Source of the DNA: CAVRJC01 sp964505725
GTDB taxonomy: Bacteria > Actinomycetota > Acidimicrobiia > IMCC26256 > DASPTH01
Reading direction: 5' to 3'
Assembly (NCBI GenBank): GCA_964505725.1
Contig: CAZDJK010000092.1
Coordinates: forward strand, 1-12,943
DNA: 12,943 bases
Shown here piece by piece: positions 1 to 6,804 of this stretch. A program made the translations under genes and the position numbers. Numbering within the stretch: the stretch's first letter is position 1; the number at the start of each line of letters is the position of its first letter. Under the pieces are notes generated by a model. It made no database searches. It had not been told where the DNA came from and saw nothing but the letters and a program-made list of their open reading frames with translations.

Positions 1-297
1 CTCGGTGGGGAAATCGTCGTCTGGGAACAGTTCGGAGTCGTCGCGCTGCGCGCGCCAGGCATCACGTTCGACTTCACGGCATCGACCGACGAGAAGACCA
101 CGAACAACCGCTGGCACCTCGATATCGCCTCGAATGACCCCACGAGCACCATTGCTGCCGCGCTCGAGCTGGGCGCGACGATCGCCGCGGACTTCGCATC
201 GGGCGACGGCCACATAGTGCTTCGTGACCCGGAAGGCAACGAGTTCTGCGTCTTGCATCAGGGTGCCTCATTCCCCTGGGAACCTCCCGCCTCGTGA
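1..297 (+). CDS. VOC (glyoxalase-like) family protein, C-terminal part
   Basis: The frame is open from base 1 to a TGA at 295-297, so the gene starts outside the window and only its last 98 residues are seen. They contain WHLDIAS, then an Ala-rich helix ending in LGAT, then VLRDPEGNEFCVL near the end. This is the usual last beta-alpha-beta-beta unit of a vicinal-oxygen-chelate domain of the glyoxalase/bleomycin-resistance superfamily. In the PEGNEFCVL strand the Glu is commonly a metal ligand. These proteins are cytosolic, and many actinobacterial copies have no assigned substrate, so I give no reaction. The next gene has its own promoter and riboswitch, so the two are probably not one transcript. 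The family call is fairly sure; the substrate is unknown. Confidence 0.8.
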   Translation, partial: LGGEIVVWEQFGVVALRAPGITFDFTASTDEKTTNNRWHLDIASNDPTSTIAAALELGATIAADFASGDGHIVLRDPEGNEFCVLHQGASFPWEPPAS

Positions 298-332
298 CCC
301 GACGCCGCTCGCACTGCAGAGGTGGAACTCGA

Positions 333-345
333 GCACCGAAGGTGC
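333..345 (+). terminator. Small hairpin after the VOC gene, weak terminator candidate
   Basis: GCACC (333-337) and GGTGC (341-345) form a 5-bp stem with a GAA loop, 36 bases after the VOC stop. There is no T-tract. It may end or stabilise the VOC transcript before the glyA promoter, but the stem is short and could be chance at this GC content. The rest of 298-440 shows no gene. Confidence 0.25.
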
Positions 346-440
346 GCACCGAACACTCACTTGAGTCGATCCCTTGCGTTGGTGGGGTGTCGGGACCACC
401 GAACCGGGGTGAACTCCAGGGCATCTGGCCGGCGTTCACG

Positions 441-470
441 TTCGACTCGGCGGGTCGGGCGACGTACTCT
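441..470 (+). promoter_or_regulatory. Predicted promoter of the riboswitch-glyA transcript
   Basis: TTCGAC (441-446) fits an actinobacterial -35 box and TACTCT (465-470) fits a TANNNT -10 box, with an 18-base spacer. The predicted start, about 7 bases after the -10, falls at 476-478, exactly where the first strand of the riboswitch P1 helix begins. That agreement is the main reason to trust this promoter over other weak matches nearby. It is an inference from spacing and consensus only. Confidence 0.5.
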
Positions 471-475
471 TGCGC

Positions 476-552
476 TCGAGGTCGTGACTGGCGTTGCGAC
501 GTGGAATGAACCACGGGGAAGCGACCTCCAAGCTGTGCCGGACGCCTGGGCT
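476..552 (+). ncRNA. ZTP riboswitch (pfl motif) upstream of glyA
   Basis: This leader matches the pfl/ZTP aptamer. P1 forms between GAGGTCG (478-484) and CGACCTC (522-528), 7 of 7 pairs. It is followed by the conserved TGACTGGCG (485-493). An inner hairpin pairs CGTGG (500-504) with CCACG (511-515), followed by the conserved GGGAAG (516-521). The 3' domain carries ACGCCTGGGC (542-551), and its ACGCC (542-546) pairs with GGCGT (490-494) to make the characteristic pseudoknot. ZTP riboswitches sense ZTP/ZMP (AICAR), which builds up when 10-formyl-tetrahydrofolate is short, and turn on one-carbon and purine genes. The glyA gene directly downstream is an expected target, because SHMT supplies methylene-THF. 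Helices and core are read directly; ligand and direction of control come from family knowledge. Confidence 0.93.
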
Positions 553-572
553 ATTCCACAACAAGGAGCCCA
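547..572 (+). promoter_or_regulatory. Candidate riboswitch expression platform over the glyA RBS
   Basis: TGGGCT (547-552), the conserved 3' end of the aptamer, is perfectly complementary to AGCCCA (567-572), which covers the last two bases of the Shine-Dalgarno AAGGAG (563-568) and the spacer before the ATG. The 14-base loop holds the rest of the SD. Without ligand this stem could hinder ribosome binding. With ZTP bound, TGGGCT is held in the aptamer and the SD is free. There is no T-tract, so control of translation is more likely than transcription termination. Confidence 0.55.
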
Positions 573-574
573 CC

Positions 575-2074
575 ATGGCGGCCGGCGCGCTGTTGATGAG
601 GTACCTCTCCCGGTTCGGTTTCTCAGCCGACGGACTCTCAACCGAGGCGGTCGCGTTCGCCGCGGCGCTCGACGCCGTCGCACGCGTCGATCCGTCCGTG
701 GCCGACGCAGTTCTCCGGGAGCTGAACGACGAGCGCAGTCACCTGAAGCTGATTGCCAGCGAGAACTTCGCGAGTCCATCGGTGTTGCTGGCGATGGGCA
801 ACTGGTTGAGCGACAAGTACGCGGAGGGAAGTCCCGGTCACCGGCTCTACGCGGGCTGCGACAACGTCGACACCATCGAGGCGCGCGCCGACGAGCTGGC
901 GTGCGCGCTGTTCGGAGCGGATCACGCCTATGCCCAGCCGCACAGCGGGATCGACGCCAACCTGGTGGCCTTCTGGGCGGTGCTGTCCCAACGAGTGGAG
1001 TCCCCCGCGCTGGAGCGCCTGGGCGTGGGGCACGTCAACGATCTCTCGGCCTCCGAGTGGGAGACGTTGCGTCAGCACTTAGGCAACCAGACGCTGCTTG
1101 GCATGTCGCTCGAGGCGGGGGGGCACCTCACCCACGGCTTCCGACCGAACATCTCGGGAAAGCTCTTCCGGCATCGCTCCTACGGTGTCGATCCCGAGAC
1201 CTTTCTCCTCGACTACGACGAGGTCCGACGCCGCGCGCGCGAAGAGCGACCTCTGATTCTGCTTGCCGGCTACAGCTCCTATCCCCGACTGATCAACTTT
1301 CGCGTGATGCGGGAGATCGCGGACGAGGTCGGCGCGACGTTCATGGTCGACATGGCGCACTTCGCGGGGCTCGTCGCCGGAAGGGTCCTGACCGGCGACT
1401 ACGACCCCGTGCCGCACGCTCATGTCGTGACGACGACCACGCACAAGACCTTGCGGGGACCGCGCGGTGGGCTCGCGCTTTGCGGCAGTGACCTCGCAGA
1501 GTTCGTCGACCGAGGCTGCCCGTTGGTGCTCGGGGGCCCACTGCCGCACATCATGGCCGCCAAGGCCGTCGCATTGGCCGAAGCGTCTGAGCCATCCTTC
1601 CAGGTCTATGCCGCTTCGGTCGTGGACAACGCCCGGGTGCTCGCCGAAGCCCTAATGGCTCGTGGCGTGCCCGTGGTCACCGGCGGGACTGACAACCACC
1701 TGGTGCTCATCGATGTTCGCCCCTTCGGGCTGAACGGACGACAAGCCGAAGGAGCGCTTCGAGCCGCCGGCATCACATCAAACCGAAACGTCGTACCGAA
1801 CGACACCAACGGCGCCTGGTACACCAGCGGTCTGCGCTTCGGCAGTCCCGCGGTCACCACTCTCGGCATGGGCGCGGACGAGATGCGGGAGGTCGGGGAC
1901 ACCATCTCGATGATCCTGCGCGCCACTTCGCCCGGCGTGATCGCCTCCGGGCCAAACCAGGGCAAGCCATCGCTCGTGAAGTTCCAGACGGTGCACGCAG
2001 CATCCACCGCCGCACGATCCAGGGTGACGGACCTGCTCGAGCGCCACCCGCTGTATCCCGAGATCGAATTCTGA
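575..2074 (+). CDS. glyA: Serine hydroxymethyltransferase (glycine hydroxymethyltransferase)
   Basis: This PLP enzyme of the cytosol converts serine plus THF to glycine plus 5,10-methylene-THF, the main source of one-carbon units. The 499-aa product carries LIASENF (59-65), KYAEG (81-85), QPHSG (121-125), VDMAHFAGL (Asp259 and His262 at the cofactor ring) and TTTTHKTLRGPRGG, with Lys291 as the Schiff-base lysine. It is longer than the common form of about 420 aa because of an N-terminal extension and an insertion around residues 140-200, as in the long SHMT type known from some Actinobacteria and Chlamydia. The ATG at 575 is chosen because AAGGAG lies 6 bases upstream; an in-frame ATG at 494 falls inside the riboswitch and is not used. 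The gene is a single unit under the ZTP riboswitch, followed by a hairpin terminator. Confidence 0.97.
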   Translation: MAAGALLMRYLSRFGFSADGLSTEAVAFAAALDAVARVDPSVADAVLRELNDERSHLKLIASENFASPSVLLAMGNWLSDKYAEGSPGHRLYAGCDNVDTIEARADELACALFGADHAYAQPHSGIDANLVAFWAVLSQRVESPALERLGVGHVNDLSASEWETLRQHLGNQTLLGMSLEAGGHLTHGFRPNISGKLFRHRSYGVDPETFLLDYDEVRRRAREERPLILLAGYSSYPRLINFRVMREIADEVGATFMVDMAHFAGLVAGRVLTGDYDPVPHAHVVTTTTHKTLRGPRGGLALCGSDLAEFVDRGCPLVLGGPLPHIMAAKAVALAEASEPSFQVYAASVVDNARVLAEALMARGVPVVTGGTDNHLVLIDVRPFGLNGRQAEGALRAAGITSNRNVVPNDTNGAWYTSGLRFGSPAVTTLGMGADEMREVGDTISMILRATSPGVIASGPNQGKPSLVKFQTVHAASTAARSRVTDLLERHPLYPEIEF

Positions 2075-2090
2075 CCGCGTGCCCTGCGCC

Positions 2091-2121
2091 ATCACCTCCA
2101 CAGCAGCCCATGTGAGGTGAT
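2091..2121. terminator. Bidirectional terminator hairpin between convergent genes
   Basis: ATCACCT (2091-2097) pairs with AGGTGAT (2115-2121), and the stem continues through a C-G pair and ACA/TGT after one bulged C, giving about 11 pairs around an 8-base loop (2103-2110). It lies 16 bases after the glyA stop and 20 bases before the stop of the converging gene, so it can serve both strands. There is no T-run, which is common for terminators in high-GC Actinobacteria. Confidence 0.6.
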
Positions 2122-2140
2122 CTCCTCAGGTTCGGGCGGG

Positions 2141-3037
2141 TCACCGGATGCGCGGGAGCTGGCGATCGAGCCGTCCATCGAGCAGACCCATGCGGTAGCT
2201 GATCGACCAGGGCGCGAGCAAGGAGAGGAGCACGGCTGCGCGTCGCGCGAGATCAGCGTCGTCGCCGCACGACGCGAGCACGGCCGCGAGGGCGGTGGCC
2301 TGCGTGCCCTGCAAGAAGTAGGCGCTCAGCTCGAGGAGTTGCTCGTACTCGTGCTGCGAGAACCCGTGCACGCTCAATCCTGTGCTCCACACCTCGCGGC
2401 CCCGAGCATGGGCCTTCGCCTGCTGCGCGGTCATCGTGTCGACGTCGATCGTGCCCGCAGTGGTCGCGGCCGCGAAGCGGTCGCGGAGGTCGGCGAGCCC
2501 GGCGATCTCGTCGACGGCGTACCGGGCGTCGAGCAGGCCGGGGGCGACGAAGAAGTCATCCGGCGATGAGAGTCCGGCGGGCGGCCGTTCGAGGATCTCG
2601 GTCAGGTACCCGTGGTTGTAGCCGTAGCCGTCGACTTGCGCTTCCACTTGGCCGCCCGCGAACTCGATCGCTGCCGCGTCGTCGCCCTGCGCCGCGGTGT
2701 CAGCGGCTGCTTGGAGGTCGGTGAGCTCGCTGAAGGCGCCGGCGTCGGGCGTGATGTCGACGCCCAGGATCGGTGCCTCGGGTTGCGCGCGTCCTATCTC
2801 GCGTCGCAACCACACTCCGCCGAAGTACCCGGAGAGGTGCATCACCCACCGATAGCTCGGCAACGGCAGCGACGAGGTCTCGGCGGTGAGTGCGTCGCCG
2901 AAGGCGCGCAGCGGTACTCGCCCGAAGAGCAGGCGCTCGACCGAGCCCGACTCACCCTCGAGCAGACGGTCGAGCAGCGCAGGGTCTGCCTCCATCACGT
3001 CGTTGGGGAACCACGGGTGGTCCGTGAGCGCGATCAC
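2141..3037 (-). CDS. Uncharacterised 298-aa protein
   Basis: I do not recognise this protein. It starts with GTG at 3037, only 16 bases after the stop of the upstream amidohydrolase, so the two are very likely co-transcribed. An in-frame ATG at about 2998 is an alternative start, and neither has a strong Shine-Dalgarno. The product looks soluble, with no signal peptide and no clear membrane segment. Visible features are an aromatic patch YRWVMHLSGYFGGVWLRRE near residues 62-80, a stretch DGYGYNHGYLTEIL near the middle, WSTGLSVHGFSQHEYEQLLELSAYF, and an Ala/Leu-rich C-terminal helical part. Codon use follows the high-GC bias of its neighbours, which supports a real gene. Its pairing with an ACMSD-like amidohydrolase suggests a role in the same pathway, but no reaction can be assigned. 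Confidence 0.8.
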   Translation of the reverse strand: MIALTDHPWFPNDVMEADPALLDRLLEGESGSVERLLFGRVPLRAFGDALTAETSSLPLPSYRWVMHLSGYFGGVWLRREIGRAQPEAPILGVDITPDAGAFSELTDLQAAADTAAQGDDAAAIEFAGGQVEAQVDGYGYNHGYLTEILERPPAGLSSPDDFFVAPGLLDARYAVDEIAGLADLRDRFAAATTAGTIDVDTMTAQQAKAHARGREVWSTGLSVHGFSQHEYEQLLELSAYFLQGTQATALAAVLASCGDDADLARRAAVLLSLLAPWSISYRMGLLDGRLDRQLPRIR

Positions 3038-3053
3038 CGGTGGCGCACGATCG

Positions 3054-4229
3054 TCAGTCGAGACACAGGAAGCGGACGAGGTTGTCGCGCATGATGCCGC
3101 GCTGCGTGGACTCCGGGAGGTGCTCGAGCTGCCGCACGTAGGACACCGGGTCGGGAAGGCCTTCGGGGTGGGGGAAGTCGGAGCCGAAGACGAGGCAGTC
3201 CGGGCCCACCACCTCGAGGATGCGGTCGACGTTCTCCTCCGGGTACGGCGCGACCACGAAGCGCTCCTGGAAGATCTCGCTCGGCCGCCGGTCGAGGGTG
3301 CCGTGGCGAGTCGGCTTCCCCATGAGGAAGGCGTGGTCCATCTTCCGCAAGAGGTACGGCAAGTACACGGCGCCGTGCTCGATGAGCCCCACCGAGAGGT
3401 TCGGGAAGCGCGTGAAGAGGTTGTCGAAGATCAGCGAGGAGATCGTCTCCATGATCGGGCGGTCGCCCCAGTAGTTGAGCCACTGGAACGCGTCGAAGCC
3501 GTCGAAGTAGTGCTGGTCGGGGTCGTAGCCGTAGTACTTCCCGGCGACCTGGTACTTCGTGTAGCCGAGGTGGATCAGCGGCCGTACGCCCGACTCGTCG
3601 AGCCTGGCCCACAGGCCGTCGTAGTGAGGATCGCCGGGTGCGCGGTTGTAGAGCGGGCCCGGCGGGAGCAGCAGCGTGCGGGCGCCGGCCGCAATGCAGC
3701 GGTCCACCTCCGCGAGGCCGGCGTCGAGGTCGAGCAGCCCCACCGTCGCGGGTGAGATGATCCGGCCCTCGAAGTCAAGGCCCCACGTGTCGTCCACCCA
3801 GCGGTTGTAGGCGCGGACGTTGGCGATGTTCGCGGCTGGGTCGTCCCAGTTGTTCGACCAGATCCCGACGCCGACACCCGTCGGGAACATGATCGCCGCC
3901 TCGATGCCCTGGGCGTCCATGACCTCGAGCCTCCGCTCGCGGTTCTGGTACGAACCTTGCAGCGCGCGGAACTCCTCGACGATCCGCTCGCGCTCCTGCG
4001 CCGACCGGTCGCGGAAGACGTTGCCCTTGCCGAGCGCGCTGCCGGGAACCGCGTTCACGCGCTGCTGCTCCTGCTCGGCGCGGATCCGAGCGTTGTGCTG
4101 TACCGCCTTGTCGGGCGTGTAGTCGACGGCGACGCGGTCGTGGAACCTCTGCTCGAGATAGGGCTCGAGTATCCCGGGCGGTTCGTAGAAGTGGTTGTCG
4201 GCGTCGAAGACGCGATACGGGAGCTTCAT
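3054..4229 (-). CDS. Amidohydrolase-2 family metal-dependent hydrolase/decarboxylase (copy A)
   Basis: This 391-aa protein belongs to the amidohydrolase-2 (ACMSD-like) TIM-barrel family, which includes gamma-resorcylate and aminocarboxymuconate-semialdehyde decarboxylases and uncharacterised hydrolases. Residues that fit the metal site are FDADNHFYE at the N-terminus (Asp10, His13), IHLGYTKY (His220), GLIEHGAVYLP (His285) and FGSDFPHPEG (Asp351, His354). A long charged insertion at about 40-100 precedes ERRLEVMDAQGIEAAIMFPT. The start is the ATG at 4229 (MKLPYRVFD), where family homology begins; a GTG at 4277 would add 16 unlikely residues. It is divergent from the CoA-transferase gene and leads a two-gene unit with the unknown 298-aa protein. 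The family is sure; the substrate is unknown. Confidence 0.92.
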   Translation of the reverse strand: MKLPYRVFDADNHFYEPPGILEPYLEQRFHDRVAVDYTPDKAVQHNARIRAEQEQQRVNAVPGSALGKGNVFRDRSAQERERIVEEFRALQGSYQNRERRLEVMDAQGIEAAIMFPTGVGVGIWSNNWDDPAANIANVRAYNRWVDDTWGLDFEGRIISPATVGLLDLDAGLAEVDRCIAAGARTLLLPPGPLYNRAPGDPHYDGLWARLDESGVRPLIHLGYTKYQVAGKYYGYDPDQHYFDGFDAFQWLNYWGDRPIMETISSLIFDNLFTRFPNLSVGLIEHGAVYLPYLLRKMDHAFLMGKPTRHGTLDRRPSEIFQERFVVAPYPEENVDRILEVVGPDCLVFGSDFPHPEGLPDPVSYVRQLEHLPESTQRGIMRDNLVRFLCLD

Positions 4230-4244
4230 GTCGAACACTCGTTC

Positions 4245-4273
4245 ATTCTCACGACGGCTCGGTCCGGGCGCAA
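4245..4273 (-). promoter_or_regulatory. Predicted promoter of amidohydrolase A operon
   Basis: Read on the minus strand, TTGCGC (plus 4268-4273) and GAGAAT (plus 4245-4250) are separated by 17 bases. The predicted start near 4238 leaves a leader of only about 8 bases before the ATG at 4229, so the mRNA would be nearly leaderless. This fits the lack of a clear Shine-Dalgarno and is common in Actinobacteria. A small palindrome GAAC-N4-GTTC (4233-4244) overlaps the start region. Confidence 0.4.
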
Positions 4274-4276
4274 CCA

Positions 4277-4292
4277 CCGGGTCCCGACCCGG
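4277..4292. promoter_or_regulatory. Inverted repeat between divergent promoters, candidate operator
   Basis: CCGGGTC (4277-4283) and GACCCGG (4286-4292) are perfect inverted arms around two C residues. The repeat sits between the predicted -35 boxes of the two divergent promoters (4268-4273 on minus, 4306-4311 on plus), where one bound dimer could control both. The cognate regulator is not known. Confidence 0.35.
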
Positions 4293-4305
4293 CGTGACAC
4301 GAGGG

Positions 4306-4335
4306 TTGAGCCGCGGGCGGGAGGGCCTCTACGGT
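4306..4335 (+). promoter_or_regulatory. Predicted promoter of the CoA-transferase gene
   Basis: TTGAGC (4306-4311) and TACGGT (4330-4335, TANNNT) are spaced by 18 bases. The start would lie near 4342, giving a leader of about 32 bases that includes the purine-rich AGGGGGG ribosome site at 4363-4369. Prediction from consensus only. Confidence 0.45.
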
Positions 4336-4373
4336 GCCGCGGCACACTCGGCATGTCGTCGCAGGGGGGTCGG

Positions 4374-5588
4374 ATGGGAGCGCTCAATGGCGTAAGGGTC
4401 GTCGATCTCTCGCAGATGATCGGTGCGCCCTACTGCACGCAGTTGCTGGCGGATCTCGGCGCCGACGTGATCAAGGTCGAGGAGCCGACAGTGGCACTGT
4501 TCACCCGTGTGGCCCTCAGCCCTCCCGACGGTGACGAGCGCCGACGCTTCTCCGGCTACTGGCTCGCGACCAACCGCAACAAGCGGAGCCTGACCCTCGA
4601 CCTGAGGCACCCGGACGCGAAGCAGGTCCTCGCCGACCTGGTCGCCCGGGCCGACGTCGTCGTCGAGAACTTCGGCGCACGCGCTCGGCGGTCGCTCGGC
4701 ATTGACGACTCGTGGGGGCGGGCCCTGCGGCCTGACGTCATCTGGGCGTCGCTGACCGGCTACGGCCGCACCGGCCCGGAAGCCGAGCGCGACGGCTGGG
4801 ACCTGGTCGCGCAGGCCCGTGGCGGCCTGCTCGACATGACGGGCGACCCCGGGGGTCCGCCGATGAAGAGCGGCAATTCGAGCGCGGACTACCTCGCGGG
4901 TCTCCACCTCGCGGTTGGCATCCTCGCCGCGCTCCACCAGCGCGCGGCGACCGGTGAGGGACAAGTCATCGACGTGTCGCTGGTGGAGCCGGTGGTTGCG
5001 TGCCTCGACGGCTTCCCGCTCTGGCACTCGATCTCGGGGATCACGCCGACGCGTACCGGCAACTTCCACCCCGCCGGGCTGCCGGGTTACAGCGTGTTCG
5101 CCGCCCGCGACGGCTACTTCGTGATCGGCGCCGCAGGCCCGTCGTTCACCCGCCTGCTGACGTCACTCGGGCGCGAGGACCTGGCGACGGGTCTCGCGCC
5201 TGCGGGTAAGGAGGATCGGCGCGTGTGGTTCGACGAGATCGTGGGCATCATCACCGCCTGGACGACTGCCCACACCCGCGACGAGCTGCAGGCCGAGCTC
5301 GACGCGATCGACGTGCCAAACGCGCCGGTCCGCACCCTGGCGGAGGTGTGGGACGACCCACAGCTCGAGGCCCGCGGCGCGTTCCTCGAGTACGAGCAGT
5401 CCTGGCTCGGGCGAGTCCGGACGGTCGGGAATCCCATCCACATGTCGGCGTCACCGATGGCGGTCCGACACGCCCCGCCCGCCGCGGGGGAGCACAACGA
5501 GGAGATCCTGCGCGAGCTCGACTACGACGCGGAACGAATCGCTGCGCTGATCGTCGACGGCGCGCTCTGGGGAACGGAAGCGCGGTGA
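4374..5588 (+). CDS. CaiB/BaiF family (class III) CoA-transferase
   Basis: This 404-aa cytosolic enzyme of the class III CoA-transferase family moves CoA between carboxylic acids, activating the substrate of a degradation pathway. The N-terminal GVRVVDLSQMIGAPYCTQLLADLGADVIKVEEP (6-38) is the family Rossmann signature. ENFGARARRSLGI, SLTGYGRTGP and RDGWDLVAQARGGLLDMTG follow in family order. Asp172 in SSADYLAGLHLAVGILAALHQR matches the catalytic Asp that carries the acyl and CoA intermediates (Asp169 in formyl-CoA transferase). Length is normal. The ATG at 4374 has AGGGGGG just upstream; an in-frame ATG at 4353 has no such site. It is divergent from amidohydrolase A and followed within 10 bases by a small LLM-like gene. 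Acyl donor and acceptor are unknown. Confidence 0.95.
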   Translation: MGALNGVRVVDLSQMIGAPYCTQLLADLGADVIKVEEPTVALFTRVALSPPDGDERRRFSGYWLATNRNKRSLTLDLRHPDAKQVLADLVARADVVVENFGARARRSLGIDDSWGRALRPDVIWASLTGYGRTGPEAERDGWDLVAQARGGLLDMTGDPGGPPMKSGNSSADYLAGLHLAVGILAALHQRAATGEGQVIDVSLVEPVVACLDGFPLWHSISGITPTRTGNFHPAGLPGYSVFAARDGYFVIGAAGPSFTRLLTSLGREDLATGLAPAGKEDRRVWFDEIVGIITAWTTAHTRDELQAELDAIDVPNAPVRTLAEVWDDPQLEARGAFLEYEQSWLGRVRTVGNPIHMSASPMAVRHAPPAAGEHNEEILRELDYDAERIAALIVDGALWGTEAR

Positions 5589-5598
5589 GTTGGGCCGT

Positions 5599-5835
5599 GT
5601 GAGGGGCTTCGGAGCAGTGGGCCGCACGCAGCCGATCGACGTCGTGTTCTCGACCGCAGTGGGCGGCATGGTCGGCGGCGACGCCTTCGATGCCGACCTC
5701 CACCTGGCCGCCCTTCACGAGCTCGCCGAGATCGGCGTCACCTGGGCCTCGGGCGGCGTCACCGGCACGTCGCTCGCCGAGATCGAGGAGAACCTCGCCC
5801 GCTACGGCGACGAGATCATCTCCAGCTACGCCTGA
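5599..5835 (+). CDS. Short protein resembling the C-terminus of an LLM-class F420-dependent oxidoreductase
   Basis: The 78-aa product (GTG start at 5599; a TTG at 5590 is also possible) contains PIDVVFSTAVGGM, then HLAALHELAEIGVTWASGGVTG, then SLAEIEENLARYGDEIIS. This is how many luciferase-like flavin/F420-dependent monooxygenases end, with LAELGVTW followed by a last helix. The rest of the barrel, and so the cofactor site, is missing. It begins 10 bases after the stop of the complete CoA-transferase, and GGTGAG (5584-5589) could serve as its ribosome site. Codon use is normal and there is no inner stop, so it may be expressed, but it could equally be a remnant left after a deletion. An enzyme activity alone is unlikely. 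Confidence 0.6.
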   Translation: MRGFGAVGRTQPIDVVFSTAVGGMVGGDAFDADLHLAALHELAEIGVTWASGGVTGTSLAEIEENLARYGDEIISSYA

Positions 5836-6056
5836 GCGGAGAGCGCACCCTTGTCGAGCGTCTCGAATCCCTTGGGAAGAGTTCCACAGACCGGCCGGGG
5901 CAGGCTGCGGCCCGCGAACAGCCGGCGCTTCCCTGGTGAGCGGCTGGCCGAGGCGGAGCGCACGGTCGGGCATGCCTTCTCGGGATCGAGACCTGGTCCG
6001 GCGGGAGCGTGAGCCGACCCGGGGCATCGTCCTCACCCACGGACCGTCGCCCTCGT

Positions 6057-6773
6057 TCAGAGGGTGCGATCGGGCATGTTCGCCGCGAGCCACTCGACCA
6101 TGAGTTCACCGTGACGGCGCACGAACTTCGCGGCACTCGCCTGATCGCCGTCGCGAACGGCGATCGCCACCCGCTCGAGATCGTGTGTCACCGACCCACG
6201 TAACTCGTGCAGAGCTTCGATCGAACGAAGATCGGCTGGCGCCCCGGCAATCAACGTCGACAGCACCCGTATGAACAGACGCAGCGTCGGGCTCCGGGAC
6301 AGATCGGCGAGTTCGAGCGAGAAGGCGTGGGTCGCCGCGAACATCGCCTCCCGATCGCTCTCCGGTACCACGTCGCGGATCTCGATGACCTTTTCGAGCA
6401 ACACGGCCCGCACCGACGGATCGTCGTGGGCGGCCGCGAGCTGGGCGCTCTGCTCGAGCAGCAGGAACCACGACCGGGCGAGGTCGACGACCGTCGTTCC
6501 CTCCGAGCGGAGGAACACCGACGCCATGCGCGCCACCGCGTCGGTGGTGGGCCGCCGGGCGAAGAGGCCACCGTTGGGGCCCCGCTTCACGATCAGCAGC
6601 TCTTCGGCCTCGAGCAACCGAGCGGCTTGACGGAGCGTGGGGCGACTCACCCCGAGGCGCTCCACGAGGTCGTCCTCCCAGCCGAGCCACTCGCCGTCGG
6701 GTCGCTCGAGGAGCTCGTCGCGGAGCATGTCGGCCGTCGCGCTCACTGCCGAGGTGCCGGAGACGCGTCGCAT
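6057..6773 (-). CDS. FadR-type GntR family transcriptional regulator with FCD domain
   Basis: This 238-aa DNA-binding protein is probably the local regulator of the catabolic operon. Residues 10-75 form the winged helix: LRDELLERPDGEWLGWEDDLVERLGVSRPTLRQAARLLEAEELLIVKRGPNGGLF is the GntR signature with SRPTLRQA as recognition helix. Residues 85-235 form an all-helical FCD effector domain with candidate metal or ligand residues Asp140, His149, His197 and His221. FCD regulators usually bind small organic acids or acyl-CoA and act as repressors released by them. The ATG at 6773 has GAGG five bases upstream. It is the third gene of the operon, 31 bases after the thiolase-like gene. Likely operators are at its own operon promoter (8456-8485) and perhaps 4277-4292, by inference. 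Confidence 0.92.
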   Translation of the reverse strand: MRRVSGTSAVSATADMLRDELLERPDGEWLGWEDDLVERLGVSRPTLRQAARLLEAEELLIVKRGPNGGLFARRPTTDAVARMASVFLRSEGTTVVDLARSWFLLLEQSAQLAAAHDDPSVRAVLLEKVIEIRDVVPESDREAMFAATHAFSLELADLSRSPTLRLFIRVLSTLIAGAPADLRSIEALHELRGSVTHDLERVAIAVRDGDQASAAKFVRRHGELMVEWLAANMPDRTL

Positions 6774-6804
6774 CGATGCCTCAGAGCTCGCTCGGGCTCA
6801 CCGG

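Noticed and set aside
378..403. Possible hairpin GGTGG/CCACC (381-385 with 396-400) before the glyA promoter
   Set aside because: Short stem with a 10-base loop, no T-tract and not tied to a gene end; likely chance.
494..574. In-frame N-terminal extension of glyA from an ATG at 494
   Set aside because: It lies inside the ZTP aptamer and lacks a ribosome site; the ATG at 575 has AAGGAG at the right distance.
3957..4373. Long in-frame open region upstream of the CoA-transferase
   Set aside because: It is antisense to amidohydrolase A and shows no family motif; openness is expected at this GC content. The transferase family signature begins right after the ATG at 4374.
5836..6056. Possible coding remnant after the LLM-like fragment, open in the same frame past its stop
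   Set aside because: The translation is Arg/Pro/Gly-rich with no recognisable motif on either strand. I see no gene here; only a weak 5-bp hairpin (6050-6054 with 6060-6064) at the end of the GntR gene.
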